From Crassaminicella thermophila (lineage in GTDB: Bacteria; Bacillota; Clostridia; Peptostreptococcales; Thermotaleaceae), in NCBI RefSeq assembly GCF_008152325.1, contig NZ_CP042243.1, positions 1,121,026 to 1,185,025 on the forward strand: a stretch of 64,000 nt of DNA, written 5' to 3'. Position numbers and translations under genes: made by a program. A model generated the notes under the pieces. The model was not told the DNA's origin and made no database searches. It saw nothing but the letters and a program-made list of their open reading frames with translations. This document shows positions 57,375 to 64,000 of this stretch, in pieces; within the stretch, counting starts at the first letter, position 1; the number at the start of each line of letters is the position of its first letter.

Positions 57375-58376
57375 ATGGGCGTCACAATAAAAGATGTGGC
57401 TAAAGAAGCAAATGTTTCTCCATCCACTGTGTCAAGGGTTATTGCTGGAAGTAATAGAATTAGTGAAGAAACAAAGAAAAGAGTAAAAGATGCAATAGAA
57501 AAATTAAACTATCATCCAAATGTTGTTGCTAGAGGTTTGAGTAATAAGATGACAAAAGTTATCGGAATTGTTTTACCAACTGAGGGAGAGAATCTATTTA
57601 AGAATCCATTTTTTGTATATGTGATGACAGGAATAAGTAAATATGCCCAAGAATCAGGATATTATATAATGTATACTTTTTTTAAGACAGAAGAAGAAAA
57701 ATTAAGTTCTATAAAAAATTATATTAACAGTAATTTAGCAGATGGAATTATTCTTACAACCGTTCATTCTAAAGATAAATGTATAAAATATCTTCAGGAA
57801 AAAGAGTTTCCTTTTGTAGTAATTGGAAGGCCAGAAGATACCAAAAATGTACTTTGGGTAGATAATGATAACTTTCAAGCTATGTATAATGTGTTAAGCA
57901 AGTTATTCATGAAAGGACACAGAGAAATTGCATTTATAGGAGCTAAAAGTAAATTAAATGTATCAAAGGATCGATTAAGCGGATATAGACAAGCTCATAG
58001 AATCCATGGTATTGATATTGATGAAAATATAATCGTAGAGGTTGAAGATTTTAGAGAAGATTTAGGATATCATGCTATGAAGAAGATATTAAGTATAAGA
58101 AAACCAACAGCTGTAGTATGTACAGATGATCTTTTAGCATTTGGGGTTAGTTCCTATTTAGCTGAGAATAATATAAAAGGTATTTCTATAGTAGGATTTA
58201 ATAATACTCCTTTAGCACAATATCAAAAGCCAGCTTTGACATCTGTAGATATTAATGCAAAAAAATTAGGATACTATGCTGTGAAAATGTTAGTAGATAA
58301 ATTAGAAAGAAATATAGAAAATATGCATTATATTATAGAAACAAATTTAATAGAAAGAGAATCAACAAGATATTAG
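57375..58376 (+). CDS. malR: LacI family regulator of the maltose operon
   Basis: 333 residues from ATG 57375 (RBS AGGATGTG; the in-frame GTG at 57366 is inside it). N-terminal LacI HTH VTIKDVAKEANVSPSTVSRV and hinge; periplasmic-binding-like core ending with SIVGFNNTPLAQYQKPALTS. The gene stands directly before the PTS operon, and shares operators with it, so it is the local maltose repressor. The symbol follows the function inferred from context. Confidence 0.9.
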   Translation: MGVTIKDVAKEANVSPSTVSRVIAGSNRISEETKKRVKDAIEKLNYHPNVVARGLSNKMTKVIGIVLPTEGENLFKNPFFVYVMTGISKYAQESGYYIMYTFFKTEEEKLSSIKNYINSNLADGIILTTVHSKDKCIKYLQEKEFPFVVIGRPEDTKNVLWVDNDNFQAMYNVLSKLFMKGHREIAFIGAKSKLNVSKDRLSGYRQAHRIHGIDIDENIIVEVEDFREDLGYHAMKKILSIRKPTAVVCTDDLLAFGVSSYLAENNIKGISIVGFNNTPLAQYQKPALTSVDINAKKLGYYAVKMLVDKLERNIENMHYIIETNLIERESTRY

Positions 58377-58383
58377 TTTGTAT

Positions 58384-58418
58384 ATAAGAGTATATATGTT
58401 ATGCTCTTATTTTTTTTA
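58384..58418 (+). terminator. Terminator of the regulator gene
   Basis: ATAAGAG / CTCTTAT stem with a 13-base loop and a T8 tail. Confidence 0.75.
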
Positions 58419-58451
58419 TCTTTAATGGAAGGAAAAATCTCAATAAACTTA

Positions 58452-58480
58452 TTGACAATTTTTTTACTAAATAATATAAT
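58452..58480 (+). promoter_or_regulatory. Sigma-A promoter of the maltose operon
   Basis: Consensus TTGACA, 17-base spacer, consensus TATAAT, with an operator starting 5 bases downstream. Confidence 0.85.
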
Positions 58481-58484
58481 CTTA

Positions 58485-58504
58485 TTGTGCAAACGGTTGC
58501 ACAA
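58485..58504. promoter_or_regulatory. LacI-type operator 2
   Basis: TTGTGCAAACGGTTGCACAA, a palindrome apart from the centre, over the expected transcription start. Confidence 0.88.
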
Positions 58505-58517
58505 TATTTTTTATAAA

Positions 58518-58536
58518 ACACAAAAACGTTTGCACA
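58518..58536. promoter_or_regulatory. LacI-type operator 3
   Basis: ACACAAAAACGTTTGCACA, the same core with one weaker half, 33 bases after operator 2. Paired sites on nearby helix faces would allow cooperative repression. Confidence 0.7.
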
Positions 58537-58587
58537 GCTAAAAAATTTAATTTTATAGGCTATTATCAATATAAGGGGGATTTGAAG

Positions 58588-60246
58588 ATGTCACAAAAAT
58601 CTAGAATTATTTCATTCGATTTTTGGCAAAAATTTGGAAAAGCTTTAATGGTAGTTATAGCAGTTATGCCAGCAGCAGGACTTATGATTTCTTTAGGAAA
58701 AGTAATAGGAATATTCTTGGGAAGTTCAGGTGTGATTGGACTCATTGCACATACTGTAGAAGATATAGGTTGGGCAATTATTGTTAACTTAAATCTACTA
58801 TTTGCTATTGCAATTGGAGGTTCATGGGCGAAGGAACGTGCTGGTGGAGCTTTTGCATCCGTTCTAGCTTTTGTATTAATCAATCGTATAATAGGAGCTA
58901 TTTATGGAATTACATCTGATATGCTTGCTGATCCTAATGCAGTAGTTAATAATATTTTAGGTGGCAAGCTCTTAGTTAAAGACTATTTTGTATCAGTCCT
59001 TGGAGCACCAACTTTAAATATGGGCGTGTTTGTTGGGATTATAGCAGGCTTTGTAGGTGCTACGTTATATAATAAATACTATAACTATAATAAATTACCA
59101 AGTTCTCTTTCGTTTTTTAATGGTAAAAGGTTTGTTCCTTTTGTAGTGATTGGATATTCAGTTGTTGTTGCAGTTATACTTGCTGTGTTTTGGCCAATCG
59201 TACAAACAGGAATCAATAACTTTGGAAAATGGATCGCTACATCAAAAGATAGTGCACCATTTATATCTACTTTCATTTATGGCTCACTTGAGCGTTTATT
59301 GTTACCATTTGGCCTACATCATTTAGTAACAATTCCTATAAACTATACGCAGCTTGGAGGAACCTATGATATACTAACTGGAGATAACATAGGACAAATT
59401 GTATATGGTCAGGACCCATTATGGTTAGCATGGATTACGGATTTAAATAATTTAAAAGCTGCAGGAAATATGGATACATATAAGCATTTATTAGCTACAG
59501 TTCATCCAGCTCGTTTTAAAATAGGGCAAGTAATTACTTCTTCTGCTACATTAATGGGCGCAGCTTTTGCAATGTATAAGAATGTAGAAGATGATAAAAG
59601 GAAAAAATATAAATCTATGTATCTTTCATCAGCACTTGCAGTATTTTTAACTGGTGTTACAGAACCAATTGAATTTATGTTTATGTTTACATCCCCTATA
59701 CTATATGGAGCATATGCAGTGTTAACAGGGATAGCATTTGCTATGGCAGATTTAATCAATTTACGTATTCATGCTTTTGGATTTATTGAATTTTTAACAC
59801 GTACACCAATGGTTATAAATGCTGGAATTACGAAAGACTTAATTGGTTTTATTATTGTATCTATAGCATTTTTAGGGATAAGTTATTTTATGTTTAATTT
59901 TATAATCAAAAAATTTAATGTGGCAACACCAGGTCGTGCAGGGAATGATATTGATATAGTAGAAAAAGAGACTGACTCAAAAGAATTAAAATCAAATGTA
60001 AAAGATGAAATAGCTTGTACTGCAATAAAATTATTAGGTGGAAAAGAAAACATAGTAGATGTAGATGCTTGTATGACACGTCTTCGTGTAACAGTTCAAG
60101 ATTTAAATTTAGTTGCAGGGGAGAAGGAATGGAAGGATAATAAAGCATTAGGCTTAGTAATAAAGGATAAAGGAGTACAAGCTATATATGGTCCAAAAGC
60201 GGATATAATAAAATCTAATATAATAGATATTTTAGGTGATTTATAA
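58588..60246 (+). CDS. malT: PTS maltose/glucose-type transporter, fused IICB
   Basis: 552 residues from ATG 58588, 7 bases after AAGGGGGA. An IIC domain with about ten membrane helices (AAGLMISLGKVIGIF, PFGLHHLVTIPINYTQ, GVTEPIEFMFMFTSPILYG) is followed by a linker and a C-terminal IIB domain whose phosphorylated cysteine is Cys495 in DACMTRLRV. No IIA domain is present, so a general IIA-Glc is needed. Next to MapP-like and alpha-glucosidase genes this should be the maltose permease yielding maltose-6'-phosphate; symbol by analogy with Enterococcus. Confidence 0.9.
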   Translation: MSQKSRIISFDFWQKFGKALMVVIAVMPAAGLMISLGKVIGIFLGSSGVIGLIAHTVEDIGWAIIVNLNLLFAIAIGGSWAKERAGGAFASVLAFVLINRIIGAIYGITSDMLADPNAVVNNILGGKLLVKDYFVSVLGAPTLNMGVFVGIIAGFVGATLYNKYYNYNKLPSSLSFFNGKRFVPFVVIGYSVVVAVILAVFWPIVQTGINNFGKWIATSKDSAPFISTFIYGSLERLLLPFGLHHLVTIPINYTQLGGTYDILTGDNIGQIVYGQDPLWLAWITDLNNLKAAGNMDTYKHLLATVHPARFKIGQVITSSATLMGAAFAMYKNVEDDKRKKYKSMYLSSALAVFLTGVTEPIEFMFMFTSPILYGAYAVLTGIAFAMADLINLRIHAFGFIEFLTRTPMVINAGITKDLIGFIIVSIAFLGISYFMFNFIIKKFNVATPGRAGNDIDIVEKETDSKELKSNVKDEIACTAIKLLGGKENIVDVDACMTRLRVTVQDLNLVAGEKEWKDNKALGLVIKDKGVQAIYGPKADIIKSNIIDILGDL

Positions 60247-60247
60247 A

Positions 60248-61042
60248 ATGAAGCTTTTAACGTTAAACTGTCATTCATGGATGGAGGATCGTCAAGAAGA
60301 GAAAATAAAAATTATTGCAAATACTATCAAAGAAGAACGTTATGATGTTGTTGCATTACAAGAAGTGAATCAGTCTATAAATAGAGAATATATTTTTCAA
60401 AATATAAAAAAGGATAATTTTGCTTTTATTTTGCTAAAGGAATTAGAAAGCTTAGGCTGCATGGAATATAGAATGTTATGGGATTTTTCTCATATAGGTT
60501 TTGATAAGTATGAAGAAGGAGTAAGTATTCTAACGAAGCATAAAATCGAAAAATATGATTCTTTCTTTATAACGAAAAGTCAGGATCAAGCCTTTTGGAA
60601 AACTAGAAAGATTGTAGGGGCTACTATAAAAATAAATGAAGAAGTTATAGATTTTTATTCTTGTCATTTAGGGTGGTGGCTAGATGAGGAAGAACCATTT
60701 AAATACCAGGTAGACCAATTATTAAGCACTATGAAAAAAGATAGGTTAACCTTCTTTATGGGGGATTTTAACAATGATGCTTTTGTAGAAGGAGAAGGTT
60801 ATGATTATTTAATAGAAAAGGGACTGTATGATACTTTTTCTATGGCCAAAGAGAATGATAGCGGAATTACGGTAAAAGGCAAAATAGCTGGTTGGAGCTC
60901 AAATGAACAAGATTTAAGACTAGATTTAATTCTATCAAATAAAAAAATAGATATTAAATATTCGAAAGTAATATTTAATGGAACTAATAAACCGATTGTA
61001 TCAGATCATTATGGTGTAGAAATAGAAACGGAGGGATTTTAG
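60248..61042 (+). CDS. mapP: Endonuclease/exonuclease/phosphatase family, MapP-like maltose-6'-phosphate phosphatase
   Basis: 264 residues from ATG 60248, one base past the PTS stop, RBS GGTGAT. The EEP fold metal sites are clear: MKLLTLNCHSW, VVALQEVNQ, SCHLGWW, MGDFNNDA and SDHYGVEIE. In Enterococcus faecalis a protein of this family, MapP, removes the phosphate from maltose-6'-phosphate made by the PTS carrier. The same gene order, with an enzyme acting on free maltose and a glucokinase, supports that function here. A nuclease role is less likely in this setting. Confidence 0.82.
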   Translation: MKLLTLNCHSWMEDRQEEKIKIIANTIKEERYDVVALQEVNQSINREYIFQNIKKDNFAFILLKELESLGCMEYRMLWDFSHIGFDKYEEGVSILTKHKIEKYDSFFITKSQDQAFWKTRKIVGATIKINEEVIDFYSCHLGWWLDEEEPFKYQVDQLLSTMKKDRLTFFMGDFNNDAFVEGEGYDYLIEKGLYDTFSMAKENDSGITVKGKIAGWSSNEQDLRLDLILSNKKIDIKYSKVIFNGTNKPIVSDHYGVEIETEGF

Positions 61043-61992
61043 TGGAGGATAAATATGTTATAGGTATTGACTTAGGGGGAACGAAGATAAGTGGAGCTGT
61101 TGCAAATTTTAAGGGAGATGTAGTTTCTCAATATACACTTCCTACAAAAGCAGAAGAAGGAGAAAAAGCAGTATTAGAAAGAATAATAACTGTTGTAGAA
61201 GAAGTAATAAAAGAATCAAATGTAGATAAAGAAAAAATTGTATCTATAGGGATAGGATCTCCAGGGCCGTTAGATGCTAAAGAAGGGAAAATTATAACGA
61301 CTCCAAATCTTCCTTTTAAAAATTTTAATATAGTAAAGCCTCTAGTGGATAAATTTCATATTCCTACTTATTTAGATAATGATGCTAACGTAGCAGCTAT
61401 AGGAGAATATGTTTTTGGAGCAGGAAAAGGGACGAATAACATGGTGTTTATAACTGTTTCTACTGGTATAGGCGGAGGTGCTATATTAAATGGAAAGATA
61501 TACAGAGGAAATACCTGCAATGCATTAGAAATAGGACATATGACTTTAGAAAAGAAAGGTCCACGCTGTAATTGTGGTAATTATGGATGTGCGGAAGCTT
61601 TAGCTTCAGGCACTGCCATAGCAAAGGCTGCAAGGAAGCAAGTAGAAAAGGGATTAAGTACTTCCTTATCTAGTTATGAAAAAATAACAGCCTATGAAGT
61701 GTTTAAAGAAGCAGAAAAAGGAGATAAGCTAGCAAAAAATATACTTAATGAAGCGTTAAATTATCTTGGAATATGTGTTGCTAATATTATTACTTCTTTT
61801 GATCCAGAAATGGTTATCATTGGAGGAGGTGTTTCTAAGGGAGGAGACATCGTATTTGAAAAAGTAAATGAAGTAGTAAAGACAAGATGTTTTAAAGCTA
61901 TGTGGGAAAGTACGAAAATAGTACCAGCAGCTTTAGGAACAGATGCAGGAGTTAAGGGAGCTGTTGCCCTTGCTATAATGGAAAGCAAATAA
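61042..61992 (+). CDS. glcK: ROK family glucokinase
   Basis: 316 residues, GTG start overlapping the previous stop by one base (TAGTG). ATP loop VIGIDLGGTKISGAVA, catalytic Asp in DNDANVAAIGE, EIGHMTLEKKGPRCNCGNYGC with the ROK zinc motif CxCGxxGC, and a C-terminal GGGVSKGGD. It phosphorylates glucose released by the alpha-glucosidase. Confidence 0.93.
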   Translation: MEDKYVIGIDLGGTKISGAVANFKGDVVSQYTLPTKAEEGEKAVLERIITVVEEVIKESNVDKEKIVSIGIGSPGPLDAKEGKIITTPNLPFKNFNIVKPLVDKFHIPTYLDNDANVAAIGEYVFGAGKGTNNMVFITVSTGIGGGAILNGKIYRGNTCNALEIGHMTLEKKGPRCNCGNYGCAEALASGTAIAKAARKQVEKGLSTSLSSYEKITAYEVFKEAEKGDKLAKNILNEALNYLGICVANIITSFDPEMVIIGGGVSKGGDIVFEKVNEVVKTRCFKAMWESTKIVPAALGTDAGVKGAVALAIMESK

Positions 61993-62017
61993 GTGTTTAG
62001 GAAAGGAAAGATATTAG

Positions 62018-63682
62018 ATGAAGAAAGTGTGGTGGAAGGAAGCTGTTGCATATCAAATATATCCTAGAAGTTTTAAAGATTCAAATGGTGATGGAATAGG
62101 AGATTTACAGGGGATAATTTCCAAATTAGATTATTTAAAAGATTTAGGAATTGATGTAATCTGGATTTGCCCAATGTATAAATCACCAAATGATGATAAT
62201 GGCTATGATATTAGTGATTATCAGGAGATTATGGATGATTTTGGTACAATGGATGATTTTGATCAGCTTCTGCAAGAAGTTCACAATCGTGGCATGAAAC
62301 TTATCATTGATTTGGTTATAAATCACACAAGTGACGAACACCCATGGTTTATTGAGGCATGTTCTTCAAAAGATAGTTTAAAACGTGATTGGTATATATG
62401 GCGGGACGGTAAAGATGGAAAAGAGCCAAACAACTGGGAAAGTATTTTCGGTGGTTCTGCTTGGGAATATGATAAAAAGAGCGGCCAATATTACCTACAT
62501 TTATTTTCCCCAAAACAACCAGATTTAAACTGGGAGAATGAGAATATGCGTCAAGCTATTTATAGTATGATTAATTGGTGGTTAGATAAAGGAATTGATG
62601 GTTTTAGAGTAGACGCAATTAGTCATATAAAAAAAGAAGAAGGATTAAAAGATATGCCTAATCCAGAAGGCTTAAAATATGTTGCATCTTTTGATAAGCA
62701 TATGAATGTAGAGGGAATTCATAAATACCTTAAAGAACTAAAAGAAAATACTTTTTCTAAATATGATATTATGACTGTTGGAGAAGCAAATGGTGTAAAT
62801 ATTGAAGATGCATCTTATTGGGTTAGTGAAGAAAAAGGAAAATTTAACATGGTTTTTCAATTTGAACACTTGGATTTATGGAATACTCAAAAAAAGAATC
62901 AATTAGATATTGTAAATTTAAAAAAGATATTATCAAAATGGCAGGAAGGTTTAGAAGGCAAAGGATGGAATGCATTATATATTGAAAATCATGATATACC
63001 ACGTATTGTTTCTACTTGGGGAAATGATACGGTTTATTGGCGTGAGAGTGCAACATCACTAGCTGTTATGTATTTTATGATGCAGGGAACGCCTTTTATA
63101 TATCAAGGACAAGAGATTGGAATGACAAATGTCAAATTCAAAAGAATTGAGGAATATAATGATGTAAAAACTAAAAATTTGTATGTTATGAACAGAGAAA
63201 AAGGGGTATCTCATGAAAATATCATGGAAATAATATGGGCATCATCTAGAGATAATGCTCGCACGCCTATGCAATGGGATGAATCACCAAATGCGGGATT
63301 TACTACTGGAACACCATGGATTAGGGTTAATCCAAATTTTAGAGAAATTAATGTAGCAAGACAGGAAAAAGATGAAAGCTCTGTGCTTAATTTCTATAAA
63401 AAAATGATTAAGATAAGAAAAGAAAACCATGTTTTAATATATGGAAAATATTATTTGATTCTAGAAAATAATGAGCAAATTTTTGCATATACACGTACAT
63501 TAGACGATGAAAAAGTTGTTGTAATATGCAATCTAACAGATTCAAAAGCTGTATATGAGTATAAGGACATAGAACTAAAATATGAAGGACTGCTACTAAG
63601 TAATTATGATGTTAAACAGCACGATCCTACAACAGATATAGTATTAAAACCATACGAGACAAGAGTTTATATGGCTATATAA
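62018..63682 (+). CDS. GH13 alpha-glucosidase
   Basis: 554 residues. (Beta/alpha)8 barrel with YQIYPRSFKDSNGDGIGDL, DLVINHTS, nucleophile Asp199 in GFRVDAI, acid Glu256 in TVGEAN, and Asp326 in ENHDIPR; C-terminal beta domain. The residue after the nucleophile is Ala200; in this family Ala there goes with alpha-1,4 (maltose) activity and Val with alpha-1,6 (isomaltose). It thus should split maltose to two glucose. Trehalose-6-phosphate hydrolase is an alternative fold-mate, but the operon argues against it. Confidence 0.9.
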   Translation: MKKVWWKEAVAYQIYPRSFKDSNGDGIGDLQGIISKLDYLKDLGIDVIWICPMYKSPNDDNGYDISDYQEIMDDFGTMDDFDQLLQEVHNRGMKLIIDLVINHTSDEHPWFIEACSSKDSLKRDWYIWRDGKDGKEPNNWESIFGGSAWEYDKKSGQYYLHLFSPKQPDLNWENENMRQAIYSMINWWLDKGIDGFRVDAISHIKKEEGLKDMPNPEGLKYVASFDKHMNVEGIHKYLKELKENTFSKYDIMTVGEANGVNIEDASYWVSEEKGKFNMVFQFEHLDLWNTQKKNQLDIVNLKKILSKWQEGLEGKGWNALYIENHDIPRIVSTWGNDTVYWRESATSLAVMYFMMQGTPFIYQGQEIGMTNVKFKRIEEYNDVKTKNLYVMNREKGVSHENIMEIIWASSRDNARTPMQWDESPNAGFTTGTPWIRVNPNFREINVARQEKDESSVLNFYKKMIKIRKENHVLIYGKYYLILENNEQIFAYTRTLDDEKVVVICNLTDSKAVYEYKDIELKYEGLLLSNYDVKQHDPTTDIVLKPYETRVYMAI

Positions 63683-63708
63683 TCAATGTTAATACATTTG
63701 ATTTTTTT

Positions 63709-63745
63709 AAAAAAGGTTGTGCTATTTTTAAGCACAACCTTTTTT
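63709..63745 (+). terminator. Terminator of the maltose operon, bidirectional
   Basis: AAAAAAGGTTGTGCT / AGCACAACCTTTTTT perfect 15-base stem with a seven-base loop. The minus-strand hydrolase gene ends 8 bases past it. Confidence 0.93.
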
Positions 63746-63753
63746 AAAAATAT

Positions 63754-64000
63754 TTACTTATAAAATACATGATCACCAATTCTTGTAACATATGTTTTGT
63801 TTTGTACAATCCATTTAGCGGCTGATTTGTCAGGATTAAAGAAATATTCGGCACTACCTACAGGACGTACGCCGTTTAATGCATCCTTTGCTGCTTGTAT
63901 ACTTTCCTCTGATGGTGTATTATAAATAGTTCCTTCTGCTACAGGGCTAAACTGTGGGATTCCTTTATAATAATCAAATATTACATTATAAACAGTATTT
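63754..64000 (-). CDS. Cell wall hydrolase (SleB/CwlJ-type), C-terminal part only
   Basis: The last 82 codons, reading TVYNVIFDYYKGIPQFSPVA, then EGTIYNTPSEESIQAAKDAL, NGVRPVGSAEYFFNPDKSA, AKWIVQNKTYVTRIGDHVFY and K before TAA. The pattern QFSPVAEG-I-A-x2-AL-G-P-G-A-YF-NP-x-R-IGDHVFY is the end of the Hydrolase_2 domain found in spore cortex-lytic SleB and CwlJ. It cleaves cortex or cell-wall peptidoglycan. The rest, including any signal peptide, is outside the window, so whether it is sleB itself cannot be told. Confidence 0.85.
   Translation of the reverse strand, partial: NTVYNVIFDYYKGIPQFSPVAEGTIYNTPSEESIQAAKDALNGVRPVGSAEYFFNPDKSAAKWIVQNKTYVTRIGDHVFYK

Overview
This AT-rich window is chromosomal DNA from a low-GC, anaerobic, spore-forming clostridium. 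Three things point there: a complete selenocysteine-dependent glycine reductase operon behind a tandem glycine riboswitch (Stickland metabolism), a partial SleB-type cortex hydrolase and a small spore-protein-like ORF at the two edges, and a clostridial mix of housekeeping genes. The closest relatives cannot be fixed without a database search; Alkaliphilus/Crassaminicella-like Clostridia are a guess.

Layout. 1-500: start of an aminotransferase and a 40-residue membrane ORF, both minus strand. 625-1958: rarA, broken by a frameshift in a T7 run. 2033-9143: a cassette with an ABC exporter (permease-ATPase-permease), a TlpA-type thioredoxin lipoprotein, a 45-residue CXXC protein, a membrane polyferredoxin, and a two-component system. 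9178-10461: homoserine dehydrogenase (minus). 10632-19535: a sigma-54 locus. A minus-strand enhancer-binding activator lies between an NhaC-type transporter and a four-gene operon (SDR, two divergent GcvP-like PLP subunits, AcoX-like NAD kinase); each target has its own GG-N10-GC promoter and upstream half-site repeats. 19604-22578: DUF362, CheX, TrmL and DegV genes. 22615-30924: glycine riboswitch and grdX-trxB-trxA-grdE-grdA-grdB-grdC-grdD, with in-frame UGA (Sec) in grdA and grdB. 31023-35824: BMP lipoprotein and nucleoside-type ABC importer. 35986-37374: rpoN, encoding the sigma factor the sigma-54 locus needs. 37457-43092: cggR-gapA-pgk-tpiA-eno with a CggR-type operator. 43188-50056: secG, hppA, DUF1294, rnr, a HAD phosphatase, smpB and ssrA (tmRNA). 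50127-57280: TetR regulator facing an island of two near-identical OPT peptide transporters that bracket a PqqD-like protein, a small membrane protein and a PepD dipeptidase. 57299-63745: LacI-controlled maltose operon (PTS IICB, MapP-like phosphatase, ROK glucokinase, GH13 alpha-glucosidase). 63754-64000: end of a cell-wall hydrolase (minus).

How it fits together. The window describes a cell that imports peptides and amino acids, reduces glycine to acetyl phosphate through thioredoxin-fed selenoproteins, and ferments maltose through maltose-6'-phosphate dephosphorylation, hydrolysis, glucokinase and lower glycolysis. The least understood parts are the sigma-54-driven GcvP-like operon, which has no gcvT or gcvH beside it, and the ABC/TlpA/CXXC/polyferredoxin cassette. 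Those are the best candidates for undescribed biochemistry.
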